Below, in pieces: positions 43,276-51,358 of a stretch of DNA of 64,000 nucleotides. This stretch comes from Kaistia sp. 32K (GTDB lineage: Bacteria > Pseudomonadota > Alphaproteobacteria > Rhizobiales > Kaistiaceae): positions 744,001 to 808,000 of the forward strand of contig NZ_AP024269.1 in assembly GCF_016629525.1 (NCBI RefSeq), written 5' to 3'. Under the pieces are notes generated by a model. The model was given only the letters and a program-made list of their open reading frames with translations, made no database searches and was not told where the DNA came from. Within the stretch, counting starts at the first letter, position 1. Each line of letters begins with the position of its first letter. A program made the position numbers and the translations under genes.

Positions 43276-44424
43276 TCAGTCCGACAGGCCGCGGGCCTCG
43301 ATCGGCCAGATGTCTTCCAGCTTGTCGGCGCGGACGACGTGCAGGAAATCATGCAGATTGGCGGTCGGGTCGCAATGCGGGACGCTGCATTCGAGGCGGG
43401 TGCCGATCGGCGGCACCGGCCTGCCGGGCAGGGAATCCAGCCGGCCGAACTCGTCGCCGACGAAGGCGATGGCGCCGATCTCGCGGCCGTCGAGATAGGC
43501 GCGCGGCGGCGGGCCGTCGACGGCGAAGCTCTTGCTGCCGGCGTCGACGATGGCGTCGCCATGCAGATTATGCGCGATCACCGTGACGACGACGAAGAGG
43601 GCGGTGCCGAACACATCCGCGCCCGATCCGTGCAGGTCGACCCGGCGATAATCCTCGTCCATGAACACGTAGGAGCCGGCCTGCACCTCGGTCAGAACCT
43701 TGTCCTCGAGATCGAGCAGGTGGCTGCCGGTGCCGCCGCCGGTGACGATGGCGGGCGGCAGGCCGGCTTCGTCGAGCGCATTGATGATCGCGAGCAGCCG
43801 GCCCATGGCGAGGCGGTTCTCCGTCCGCCGCGCCTCGTGGTCGAAGATGTGCTGGACGAAGCCGGCATAGCCCTGCACGCCGACGAAGCGGAGCGACTCC
43901 TCGTCGGCGATCTGCTGGGCGAGCGCGACGGCGCGCTCGGGCGTTGCCACGCCCGTGCGGCGCTGGCCGACATCGCATTCGACGAGCACGTCGAGGCGGA
44001 CGCCCGCCTCGCGGGCCGATTCCGCATAGTCGGCGACCAGGCCGGGGCGGTCGACGACGACGGTGAGGACGGCGCCGCGTCGCGCCGCTTCGGTCAGCCG
44101 GTCGATCTTCAGGCGGCTCGCGACCGGCGCGGTCAGCATCAGGGGGGTGATGCCCGCCTCGAACAGCGCCAGCAGCTCGCCCGCCTTGGCGCAGGCGATG
44201 CCGAGCGCGCCGGCTTCCAGCTGGCGCCGCGCGATCGCGGCGCATTTGTGCGATTTCGCATGCGGACGCAGGCCGAGGCCGGCGGCGCGCGCCATGCCCG
44301 TCAGCGCCTGCAGATTGGCCTCGAACGCGTCGGCGTCGAGGATCAGCGCCGGCGTCTCCAGCCGGGGCCGGCCGCCGCGATTGCCGATCAGGGGTTCGTT
44401 CAGCCCGGCGACGCCGCGTCTCAT
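43276..44424 (-). CDS. Fold-type III PLP enzyme, D-threonine aldolase/3-hydroxyaspartate dehydratase family
   Basis: 382 residues. PLP lysine K57 in LRPHAKSHKC, LVECDVGQRRTGV, and the phosphate-binding GGGTGSH. The C-terminal metal site reads VPHCDPTANLHD, the H-x-D form seen in D-threonine aldolase and D-threo-3-hydroxyaspartate dehydratase, unlike the H-x-C form in the PLP gene at 34.3 kb. Either retro-aldol cleavage to glycine or dehydration is possible. Last gene of a minus-strand operon with a NagA-like amidohydrolase and two ATC-hydrolase-like genes. Confidence 0.87.
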   Translation of the reverse strand: MRRGVAGLNEPLIGNRGGRPRLETPALILDADAFEANLQALTGMARAAGLGLRPHAKSHKCAAIARRQLEAGALGIACAKAGELLALFEAGITPLMLTAPVASRLKIDRLTEAARRGAVLTVVVDRPGLVADYAESAREAGVRLDVLVECDVGQRRTGVATPERAVALAQQIADEESLRFVGVQGYAGFVQHIFDHEARRTENRLAMGRLLAIINALDEAGLPPAIVTGGGTGSHLLDLEDKVLTEVQAGSYVFMDEDYRRVDLHGSGADVFGTALFVVVTVIAHNLHGDAIVDAGSKSFAVDGPPPRAYLDGREIGAIAFVGDEFGRLDSLPGRPVPPIGTRLECSVPHCDPTANLHDFLHVVRADKLEDIWPIEARGLSD

Positions 44425-44478
44425 TCCGTCTCTCCCGCGCGCGTCCGGCGGTAAGGCGCGGCTCGCGGCAAATTTTTG

Positions 44479-44967
44479 TCAGCCGACCTTGTGGTCGGGC
44501 CAGCCCATCAGCAGTTTCGCGTCCTTCTCGGCCGCGCGCGCCCGCTCCGGATCCCGATAGATCCTGAGCACGCATTGCGGCTTCTGGCGGTCGATCACGT
44601 CGTAGACCATGTGATAGCCGGTCTTGTCCATGATCGGCCCGATCCAGCCGGCGCAATGGTCGCAATAGCGCCCCATCGGCTCGGCGTCGTTGTCCATCAC
44701 CTTGGAAAGGCTCGGGCAGACATTCATCCGCAACTCGAGCCGGTCGGCGTCGAGATCGAGGTCCATGTCGCAGTTTTCCTCGATCTTGATGTGCGTCCAG
44801 TACGCGTGCATGCCCTCGAGGCCCTGGGTCTCGATGAGGTCGAGGATGTGGCGCTCCTGGTTTTTCGAGATCGCCAGCCAATAGGCTTCGAGCGCATCCT
44901 CGCCCTGGCTTTCCAGGAACTTGAAGACCTCGTTGTAGAAGCGCGTGAAGTGGTCGCTCGGGATCAT
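44479..44967 (-). CDS. ATC-hydrolase-like protein, tandem copy 2 (uncertain)
   Basis: 162 residues from ATG 44967, which has GGAGG close upstream and overlaps the preceding gene. It aligns by eye with its neighbour along about 115 residues: HAYWTHIKIEENCDMDLDLD, then RMNVCPS, RYCDHCAGW and QCVLRIYR. Three cysteines are shared (CP/CT, YCD/FCD and QC/SC), and this copy adds a second Cys in YCDHC. The pattern resembles the L-2-amino-thiazoline-4-carboxylate hydrolase family (PF14196), but I cannot confirm it. No signal peptide; probably cytoplasmic. Possibly a heteromer with the neighbour. Confidence 0.75.
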   Translation of the reverse strand: MIPSDHFTRFYNEVFKFLESQGEDALEAYWLAISKNQERHILDLIETQGLEGMHAYWTHIKIEENCDMDLDLDADRLELRMNVCPSLSKVMDNDAEPMGRYCDHCAGWIGPIMDKTGYHMVYDVIDRQKPQCVLRIYRDPERARAAEKDAKLLMGWPDHKVG

Positions 44968-45416
44968 GCTCGCCTCCGGATGATCTGCCGGCACGAACCC
45001 TCGCCGGTGATTTCGGTGTCGATGGCGAAGGGCGAACCTTCCGCCATCGCTTCATTGGTGCGGCTGGTCTGGTCGCAGAAATGCGGCGAGACGTGGCCGA
45101 CAAGGCCCTTCACGTGATGCCAGGCGGTGCAGCGGCGTACCGTCAGGACGATCTCGTCGTCGCCGATCGCGATGTCGTAGTCGGCGCCCTCGCGGTCGAA
45201 GAAATGCTTCCAGTGGCGCACCAGCTGGCGGGTGTCGCCGGCGATCAGGTCGTTGCGGATGCTGGCATAGACGTCGCGGCCCATCTTCCGGAAGATCTCG
45301 TCCATCGCCGCGACGCCGAAGCGCTCGACGATGAAGTCGATCGTCGTGTTGGTGGCGCCGTGGAAATCGAGGTGGATGTTGCCGCCTTCCTCGTAGCGCA
45401 TCGTGCTTTCCGCCAT
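44964..45416 (-). CDS. ATC-hydrolase-like protein, tandem copy 1 (uncertain)
   Basis: 150 residues from ATG 45416, with GGGAG nine bases upstream; a GTG at 45422 is an alternative. The core reads VRHWKHFFDREGADYDIAIG, TVRRCTAWHH, PHFCDQTSRTNEAM and GSCRQIIRRR. FCDQTSRTNEAM and the Cys after it look like the catalytic part of PF14196 proteins. Members convert L-ATC to S-carbamoyl-cysteine on the way to cysteine, though many genome copies have unknown substrates. It follows the NagA-like gene with two bases between stop and ATG. Confidence 0.75.
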   Translation of the reverse strand: MAESTMRYEEGGNIHLDFHGATNTTIDFIVERFGVAAMDEIFRKMGRDVYASIRNDLIAGDTRQLVRHWKHFFDREGADYDIAIGDDEIVLTVRRCTAWHHVKGLVGHVSPHFCDQTSRTNEAMAEGSPFAIDTEITGEGSCRQIIRRRA

Positions 45417-45418
45417 GC

Positions 45419-46606
45419 TCACACGCTCCCGTAAAGCCGCTCGCCGCCGACATAGGTGGCCTTCACCGAAAGCGTCGCCGGATCGAGCACGGCGAAATCG
45501 GCACGCTTGCCGCGTTCGAGGCTGCCGATCTCGCCCTCCATGCCCAGCACGCGGGCCGGCACCAGGCTTGCCGCGTGGGCTGCGCGGACAAGGTCCTTGC
45601 CGGAGAAGGCGAGATAGTTGCGCATCGCCTCGTCGGGCGCCAGCGACGAGCCGCAGAGGCCGCCATTTGCGTCGCGCACTGCCTTGCCGGGCGCGCTGGT
45701 GACGACGTAGCCCGGATAGAATTCGAAGGTCTTGCCCGGCGTGCCGGCATATTTCATTGCGTCGGTCTCGAGGAAGACGCGGTCCTCCGGCAGCTGCGCC
45801 AGCAGGCGGATCAGCTGCGGATCGACATGGATGCCGTCGGCGATCAGGCCGAGCGCCAGCGTCGGCTCGGAAATGAGCGCATCGGTCAGCGACACGACAT
45901 GCACGCCCATGCCTGTCGGCGGATAGGTCGGCATGACGTTGTACATGTGGGTGACCGCGTCGAGCCCCCAGGCGACGTAGCGCGGGATGTGCTCCGGCCG
46001 CGCCAGGCTGTGGCCGAGATGGATCGAGACGCCGGCGCGCTTCAGCACGCGGATGAAATCCTCCGCCCCCTCGCGCTCCGGCGCGACGGTGACGGCCTTC
46101 AGCCGGCCCTCGGTCGCGGTCAGCATGCGCTCGGCGAGATCCGCGCTCGGGGCGACGATGTTTTCCGGATTATGCGCGCCGGGCGAGCCGAAGCAGGGGC
46201 CCTCGCTATGGACGCCGAGCGCCCGCGCGCCCTTCGCCTCGCCGCATTGCGCCGCGAGGCGCGCCAGCACGCCCGCCATGCTCGCCGGCGGCAGGCAGGG
46301 GATCGCCGGCAGGAAGCCGGTGACGCCATGGCGCAGCATCACCTGGGAATTGATTGCGACCGCGTTCGGATCGGTGTCGCAATAGAGGTGCTCGCCGAAG
46401 CCGTGCTGCAGCAGGTCGATCATGCCGGGGAACAGGATCGCCCCTTTGCCGTCGATCGCCTGCCAGTCGTCGCCCACGACCGTGCCGCGCGGCACGAGGC
46501 CGGCGATGCGCTCGCCCTCGACCAGCAGGTCGCTCGCCTGCTGCCCCTCCGGCGTGACGATTGTGACATCAGACCATCTCTGCTTGACGGGCATCGGATT
46601 TTCCAT
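45419..46606 (-). CDS. NagA-like amidohydrolase (N-acetylglucosamine-6-phosphate deacetylase family)
   Basis: 395 residues. NagA-type features are E135 in HSEGPCFG, H199 in HLGHSLARPEH, H220 in VTHMYNVM, DGIHVDP and D282 in LETDAM. The first metal motif reads PGMIDLLQHGFGE, with Leu/His where E. coli NagA has Gln/Asn and others have HxH. A one-metal centre with E135, H199 and H220 is expected. It should cleave an N-acyl group from an amino compound. The partners (two ATC-hydrolase-like proteins and a PLP enzyme) are not the usual amino-sugar genes, so the substrate may not be GlcNAc-6-P. Confidence 0.82.
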   Translation of the reverse strand: MENPMPVKQRWSDVTIVTPEGQQASDLLVEGERIAGLVPRGTVVGDDWQAIDGKGAILFPGMIDLLQHGFGEHLYCDTDPNAVAINSQVMLRHGVTGFLPAIPCLPPASMAGVLARLAAQCGEAKGARALGVHSEGPCFGSPGAHNPENIVAPSADLAERMLTATEGRLKAVTVAPEREGAEDFIRVLKRAGVSIHLGHSLARPEHIPRYVAWGLDAVTHMYNVMPTYPPTGMGVHVVSLTDALISEPTLALGLIADGIHVDPQLIRLLAQLPEDRVFLETDAMKYAGTPGKTFEFYPGYVVTSAPGKAVRDANGGLCGSSLAPDEAMRNYLAFSGKDLVRAAHAASLVPARVLGMEGEIGSLERGKRADFAVLDPATLSVKATYVGGERLYGSV

Positions 46607-46623
46607 CGTTATGATGTTATCAT
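46584..46623 (+). promoter_or_regulatory. Divergent promoter region with operator ATGAT-GTT-ATCAT
   Basis: A perfect 5-3-5 repeat (46611-46623) overlaps TATGAT (46610-46615), a near-consensus -10 for the SDR gene. TTGACG (46584) is the only -35-like hexamer, but at 20 bases it is far. The nearby GntR/LacI-type regulator is the natural ligand of this site. Confidence 0.45.
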
Positions 46624-46659
46624 GCTAACAAAATAATCTGGACCGGCAAGGAGAAAGAA

Positions 46660-47421
46660 ATGCCCCAACCCTGCGTTCTGGTGACGGGTTCGACCCACGG
46701 CATCGGCTACGGAATCGCCGAGGCGTTCGCCCGTCAGGGCGCGCGGCTGGTGATCAATTCGCACCTCGCCGACAACGGCGCGCTGGCAAAGCTTTCGGCG
46801 CTGACCGAGTGCCATTTCATCCAGGCCGACCTCTCGACCGCCGCCGGCGCCGTCGGGCTGGTCCGGCAGGCGCGGGAAAAACTCGGCAGGCTCGACACGC
46901 TGGTCAACAATGCCGGCACCTTCCTCGATACGCCCTTCGACGATCTGACCGAGGAACTGTTCGACCGCACCTTCGATTTGAACGTGAAGGCCTATGTCTT
47001 CGCCTCGCAGGAGTTCGTGCGCGGGCTGGCGCCGGGGCAGGAGGGGGCCAGCATCATTCTCGTCGGCTCCACCAATTCGGTCATGGCCGAGCGCCACAGC
47101 GTCGCCTATGACGCCTCGAAGGGCGCGGTGCTGATGATGGTGCGCTCGCTCGCCGTGTCGCTCGCCGGCCGCGGCGTCCGCGTCAACGGCCTCGGGCCGG
47201 GCATCGTCGAGACGCCGCTGACCAAGCGCGGCCTCGACGTGCCGGGCGTGCGCAAGTCGCTCAATGCGCAGATCCCGTTCGGCCGCATCGGCCAGCCGGA
47301 GGATGTCGGCGGCGCGGCGGTCTTCCTTGCCTCGCCCGCGGCAGGCTATATCACCGGGCAGATGCTGTTCGTCGACGGCGGCATCCTCGCCATCCAGAAG
47401 ACGTGGGAACCGCCGGTTTGA
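46660..47421 (+). CDS. SDR-family oxidoreductase
   Basis: 253 residues. TGSTHGIG cofactor loop, VNNAGTF, catalytic Ser in LVGSTNS, Tyr/Lys in YDASKGAV, and ITGQMLFVDGGI near the end. Strong GGAGAAAG ribosome site. It is divergent from the NagA-like operon and overlaps the start of the regulator gene, so all three are likely under one control. Role probably oxidation of a hydroxyl on the pathway compound. Confidence 0.9.
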   Translation: MPQPCVLVTGSTHGIGYGIAEAFARQGARLVINSHLADNGALAKLSALTECHFIQADLSTAAGAVGLVRQAREKLGRLDTLVNNAGTFLDTPFDDLTEELFDRTFDLNVKAYVFASQEFVRGLAPGQEGASIILVGSTNSVMAERHSVAYDASKGAVLMMVRSLAVSLAGRGVRVNGLGPGIVETPLTKRGLDVPGVRKSLNAQIPFGRIGQPEDVGGAAVFLASPAAGYITGQMLFVDGGILAIQKTWEPPV

Positions 47422-48410
47422 ACCTCGAAGCCTCGCCCCGCCATCTCCAGCTCCGCGACATGCTGTTCCGGCGCTGGAAGCAGGCCGGGCTGAAGGCGGG
47501 CGACCGGATCGAGTCGCAGAACGAGATCGTTCGGTTCTGCGACTTCTCGCTGATCACCGTCGTGAAGACGCTGAAGGATCTGGAGGGCGAAGGGGTGATC
47601 CGCCGTCAGGTCGGCCGGGGCTCCTTCCTCGTCGCAACGCCCTGGGCCGAGGCGCACCGGCGCGTCGGCTTCTTCTACAATCGCGACATCGTCGGCGGCG
47701 GCATCTTCGACAACGCCTTCTATACCCGCCTGGTGATGGCGTTCGAGAAGGGCATCGTCTCGGCCGGGCATGAATTCGTCATGGGCTCGTTCACCGACGA
47801 ACGCATGCCGGTCGGCATGTGGGACGCGTTGGACGCCGTGGTGCTGACCGGCTTTACGCGAAAGACCCGGCTCGAGGCGCTGGATGCGGTTTCGAGCCAG
47901 GTCAGCCTGATCGACGCCAGCCTCGACGGCGCGCGCTTCCACACCTACCGGCTCGACTATGGCCCCGCCTTCGCCGCGATGTTCGCAGCGCTCGGCGGCG
48001 CGCGGCTGAAATTCCTCTATCTCGATTCCGAGATCGGCTCGAACGAGCAGGCGGCGCGGCTTTCGGCGTTCCGCGCGGCGGCGGCTGATGCCCCGACGCC
48101 GCAGGAAATCGAGATCATCGCCGTCAATCAGGAAATCGACGTCGGCAACACGGCGGCGCTGCTTTCGGCGGTCGAACGCGTGCGGCCGGATATCGTCTGC
48201 GGCCACGTGCACGAAAGCTGGCGGCCGCTGATCCGTGGCTTGCTGCCCGAGGCGAAAATCTATCCCTTCCTGCTCGACCAGAAGGGCCCGGGCTTCGTCG
48301 TCGACAGCGCCCCCTGGATGGCGGAGATCCTGCCGAGCATCGAGGGCAACCTCGCCGACCGGCAACGCCCGCCGGCGGTGCACAGTTTTGCGGCGCGGTT
48401 TCAGGGGTAG
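47418..48410 (+). CDS. GntR-type HTH fused to LacI-type sugar-binding domain (AraR-like architecture)
   Basis: 330 residues from TTG 47418, which overlaps the SDR stop (TTGA); GTG 47403 is also possible. The first 75 residues are a GntR winged helix (LRDMLFRRWKQAGLKAGDRI, SLITVVKTLKDLEGEGVIRR). The rest resembles a periplasmic-binding-type domain (VGFFYNRDIVGGGIFDNAFY, DALDAVVLTGF, LKFLYLDSEIGSNEQAARL, RPDIVCGHVHESW). That combination is known from Bacillus AraR. It likely senses a sugar-like or amino-sugar-like ligand and controls the flanking divergent genes. The stop is seven bases before the repeat array. Confidence 0.83.
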   Translation: MNLEASPRHLQLRDMLFRRWKQAGLKAGDRIESQNEIVRFCDFSLITVVKTLKDLEGEGVIRRQVGRGSFLVATPWAEAHRRVGFFYNRDIVGGGIFDNAFYTRLVMAFEKGIVSAGHEFVMGSFTDERMPVGMWDALDAVVLTGFTRKTRLEALDAVSSQVSLIDASLDGARFHTYRLDYGPAFAAMFAALGGARLKFLYLDSEIGSNEQAARLSAFRAAAADAPTPQEIEIIAVNQEIDVGNTAALLSAVERVRPDIVCGHVHESWRPLIRGLLPEAKIYPFLLDQKGPGFVVDSAPWMAEILPSIEGNLADRQRPPAVHSFAARFQG

Positions 48411-48417
48411 GGGGCTT

Positions 48418-48539
48418 CACCTCTTCCACAGGGAGAGGTCGACGGCCGCAGGCCGGCGGGTGAGGGGTTCAGACCCATCCGGAGAGGCCTCAACCCCTCA
48501 CCCGGCTCTTCGAGCCGACCTCTCCCTGTGGGAGAGGTG
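48418..48539 (+). repeat. Extragenic repeat A, copy A1
   Basis: 122 bases, CACCTCTTCC to GGGAGAGGTG. Degenerate first arm (CTCTTCCACAGGG) relative to A2-A4. Confidence 0.9.
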
Positions 48540-48586
48540 AAAGGCAGCCTTCGACGTCGAAGCGCGGCCGCCAGCCCCACGCTCGC

Positions 48587-48694
48587 CGTCATCCCTCCGA
48601 GCCGGGATCCATCCATCCGCGCCTCGTCGCCGGGATTTGTGCGCGAACGCCCGAGGCTTCGGCTGCATGGATCCCTGCTTTCGCAGGGATGACG
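48587..48694 (+). repeat. Extragenic repeat B, copy B1
   Basis: 108 bases. The left hairpin is damaged (CATCCCTCCGAGCCGGGATCC lacks the GGGCTTGACCC core); the right hairpin CCCTGCTTTCGCAGGG is intact. Confidence 0.9.
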
Positions 48695-48727
48695 GCGGAG
48701 GTTGGGGAGAGGGCGGGCGACTTTCTT

Positions 48728-48849
48728 CACCTCTCCCAGAGGGAGAGGTCGACGGCCGCAGGCCGGCGGGTGAGGGGTTCAGACCCACCCGGAGAGGCCG
48801 CAACCCCTCACCCGGCTCTTCGAGCCGACCTCTCCCTATGGGAGAGGTG
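48728..48849 (+). repeat. Extragenic repeat A, copy A2
   Basis: 122 bases with intact terminal arms. Differs from A3/A4 mainly by GGCCGCAACCCC in place of GGCCTCAACCCC. Confidence 0.9.
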
Positions 48850-48896
48850 AAAGGCAGCCTTCGACACTGGAGTGCGGCCGCCAGCCCAACGCTCGC

Positions 48897-49007
48897 CGTC
48901 ATCCCGGGCTTGACCCGGGATCCATCCATCCGCGCCTCGCTGCCGGGATCTGTGCGCGAATGCCCGAGGCTTCGGCTGCATGGATCCCTGCTTTCGCAGG
49001 GATGACG
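48897..49007 (+). repeat. Extragenic repeat B, copy B2
   Basis: 111 bases, both hairpins intact (CCCGGGCTTGACCCGGG left, CCCTGCTTTCGCAGGG right). Confidence 0.92.
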
Positions 49008-49039
49008 GCGAGGGTGGGGCGAGGGTGGGCGACTTTCTT

Positions 49040-49161
49040 CACCTCTCCCAGAGGGAGAGGTCGACGGCAGCAGGCCGGCGGGTGAGGGGTTCAGACCCAT
49101 CCGGAGAGGCCTCAACCCCTCACCCGGCTCTTCGAGCCGACCTCTCCCTATGGGAGAGGTG
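49040..49161 (+). repeat. Extragenic repeat A, copy A3
   Basis: 122 bases, nearly identical to A4; carries GACGGCAGCAGG in place of GACGGCCGCAGG. Confidence 0.92.
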
Positions 49162-49208
49162 AAAGGCAGCCTTCGACACTGGAGCGCGGCCGCCAGCCCA
49201 ACGCTCGC

Positions 49209-49319
49209 CGTCATCCCGGGCTTGACCCGGGATCCATCTATCCGCGCCTCGTCGCCGGGATTTGCGCGCGAACGCCCGAGGCTTCGGCTGCATGGATCCC
49301 TGCTTTCGCAGGGATGACG
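49209..49319 (+). repeat. Extragenic repeat B, copy B3
   Basis: 111 bases, nearly identical to B2, both hairpins intact. Confidence 0.92.
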
Positions 49320-49349
49320 GCGAGGGTGGGGCGAGGGCGGAGCCCTCTT

Positions 49350-49471
49350 CACCTCTCCCAGAGGGAGAGGTCGACGGCCGCAGGCCGGCGGGTGAGGGGT
49401 TCAGACCCATCCGGAGAGGCCTCAACCCCTCACCCGGCTCTTCGAGCCGACCTCTCCCTATGGGAGAGGTG
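49350..49471 (+). repeat. Extragenic repeat A, copy A4
   Basis: 122 bases. Last element of the array, 31 bases before the end of the DppF gene on the other strand. Confidence 0.92.
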
Positions 49472-49502
49472 AAAGGCGGCCTTCGACGCTGGAGCGCGTC
49501 AC

Positions 49503-50342
49503 CTACGCCAGCGCGTTCCCCGCGAGCCCCGCCTCGACGGTCAGGATCGCGCCGACGAGGTTCCGCGTTGCTTCCGCCTGCGGCCTCGTGAAGAGGTCGA
49601 GCGGCTTGCCGACTTCGACGATCTTTCCCGCCGACATCACCGAGACGCGGCTCGTCGTGTAGGCGACGACGGAGAGGTCGTGCGCGATGAAGACGAGGCT
49701 GAGGCCGAGCTCGCGGACGAGGTCCTTGAGCAGGTTCAGGACCTGCGCCTGGATCGAGACGTCGAGCGCGGAGACCGGCTCGTCGGCGATCAGCACCTTT
49801 GGCGCCGGCATCAGGGCGCGGGCGATGGCGATGCGCTGCAGCTGGCCGCCTGAGAATTCGTGCGGATAGCGCTCCAGCGCCTGCCGGCTCATGCCGACCT
49901 GGTCGAGCACCTCGTGCACGCGGGCGACGTGATCGCCCTCGATCTTCAGCGCCCGCAGCGGCTCCAGCAGCGACAGGCCGATGCGCATCCGGGGATCGAG
50001 CGACGAGCGCGGGCTCTGCATCACCACCTGCACCGAGCGGCGAAAATTGCGCCAGCGCTCGCCGTCGCCGGCCCAGACATCGGCGCCATTGTAGAAGACG
50101 TGGCCCAGTTTAGGCTTCTCCATGCCGGTCAGGATGCGCGTCAGCGTCGTCTTGCCGGAGCCGGATTCGCCGACGAGGCCGACCGCCTCGCCGGGGCGGA
50201 CGTCGAAGCTTACATTGTCGAGCACCGTCAGCGACGGTCGCGCGCCTAGCAATGACTTGCGGTTCAGCAGGTAGGTCTGCGTCACCTGCCGCATTTCGAG
50301 GAGCGGCGGCGTCAGGGGCGTCTGGTTCAGCTGTCGGGTCAT
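49503..50342 (-). CDS. Dipeptide ABC transporter ATP-binding protein (DppF-like)
   Basis: 279 residues from ATG 50342, overlapping the DppD stop by four bases. Walker A GESGSGKTT, signature FSGGQLQRIAIARALM, Walker B VLIADEPVSALD, switch His in FIAHDLSV. It lacks the C-terminal Cys motif of full oligopeptide ATPases, which is retained in its DppD partner. Last gene of the second peptide importer. Confidence 0.93.
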   Translation of the reverse strand: MTRQLNQTPLTPPLLEMRQVTQTYLLNRKSLLGARPSLTVLDNVSFDVRPGEAVGLVGESGSGKTTLTRILTGMEKPKLGHVFYNGADVWAGDGERWRNFRRSVQVVMQSPRSSLDPRMRIGLSLLEPLRALKIEGDHVARVHEVLDQVGMSRQALERYPHEFSGGQLQRIAIARALMPAPKVLIADEPVSALDVSIQAQVLNLLKDLVRELGLSLVFIAHDLSVVAYTTSRVSVMSAGKIVEVGKPLDLFTRPQAEATRNLVGAILTVEAGLAGNALA

Positions 50343-51358
50343 GACGCGGCCACTCCGGCTTGGGCGGCAAGCTCCGCTCCGGCTCCGATCGGATGCCAGC
50401 AGGCGGCGCGGCGGCCGCCCTCGTCCAGTTGCGGCACTTCGGTCCGGCAGCGTTCGCTGGCGGCGGCGCAGCGCGGATGGAAGGCGCAGCCCTTCGGCAG
50501 GCTGTGCAGCGGCGGCACCATGCCGGGGATCGAGGCGAGCCGCGAGCTGCCGTCGAGGGCGATGTTGTCCATCGTCGGCTGCGAGTCGAGCAGGCCCTTG
50601 GTGTAGTGGTGGCGCGGCGCGCGGAACACTTCCGACACGGGGCCCATCTCGACGATGCGGCCGGCATACATGACGGCGACCGTGTCGCACATCGCCGCGA
50701 TGATCGGCAGGTCATGCGTGATCATCATCAGCGCGCAGCCGCGCTCCTGAACGGCACTGTTGAGGAGGCGCAGCACCTGCTTCTGCACGGTGACGTCGAG
50801 CGCCGTCGTCGGCTCGTCGGCGATGATAAGCTGCGGATAGCAGGCGAGCGCCATGGCGATCATGACGCGCTGACGCTGGCCGCCCGAGATCTCGTGCGGA
50901 TAGGCGCGCATCAGCTGTTCGGGGCGCGGCAGCGACATCTGCCGGAACAGCTCCAGCGTCTGCGCCTCGGCCTCCTGCTTGCTCGCCCGCGTGTGGCGGC
51001 GGATGACCGACGAGACCTGGAAGCCGATGCGGCGCACCGGATCGAGCGAAGAGAGCGGGTCCTGGAACACCATCGAGAGGGTGCGGCCGCGCCGGCTGGA
51101 GAGCGCCTTGTCGGACTGGGTGATCAGGTCGACCCCGTCATGGCGGACGCTGCCGTCCGCCTGCCAGCCCATCGGCAGCAGGCCCATCAGCGACAGCGCG
51201 GTCAGCGTCTTGCCGGAACCGGATTCGCCGACGAGGCCCATGCGGCCGCCGGCTGGCAGCGTGAAGTCGATGCCGCGCACGGCGGTGAGCGCCGTGTTGT
51301 GGACGACGAGGTTTTGAACCTCGAGCGCGTTCGGGCGGCCTAGATTGGGCTTCGTCAT
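50339..51358 (-). CDS. Dipeptide ABC transporter ATP-binding protein (DppD-like)
   Basis: 339 residues from ATG 51358, overlapping dppC by four bases. Walker A GESGSGKT, signature ISGGQRQRVMIAMALA, Walker B LIIADEPTTALD, and the C-terminal oligopeptide Cys motif GCAFHPRCAAASERC, about residue 290-305. Partner of the DppF-like gene. Confidence 0.93.
   Translation of the reverse strand: MTKPNLGRPNALEVQNLVVHNTALTAVRGIDFTLPAGGRMGLVGESGSGKTLTALSLMGLLPMGWQADGSVRHDGVDLITQSDKALSSRRGRTLSMVFQDPLSSLDPVRRIGFQVSSVIRRHTRASKQEAEAQTLELFRQMSLPRPEQLMRAYPHEISGGQRQRVMIAMALACYPQLIIADEPTTALDVTVQKQVLRLLNSAVQERGCALMMITHDLPIIAAMCDTVAVMYAGRIVEMGPVSEVFRAPRHHYTKGLLDSQPTMDNIALDGSSRLASIPGMVPPLHSLPKGCAFHPRCAAASERCRTEVPQLDEGGRRAACWHPIGAGAELAAQAGVAAS

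Larger units (their letters stand above)
48411..49502. other. Tandem array of extragenic repeats between convergent genes
   Basis: 1092 bases with the order A1-B1-A2-B2-A3-B3-A4 and a period of 310-312 bases. Apparent reading frames of 100-280 codons run through it on both strands, but they only translate the repeats (recurring LPFTSPIGRGRLEEPGEGLR). I see no gene. Confidence 0.9.

Noticed and set aside
48498..49352. A 284-codon open frame on the minus strand through the repeat array
   Set aside because: It translates repeats A and B and repeats the same peptide blocks; other frames do likewise. No start site or domain.
48418..49471. CRISPR-like appearance of the regularly spaced array
   Set aside because: Units are 101-122 bases with 30-50 base conserved spacers, not short repeats with unique spacers; no cas genes.
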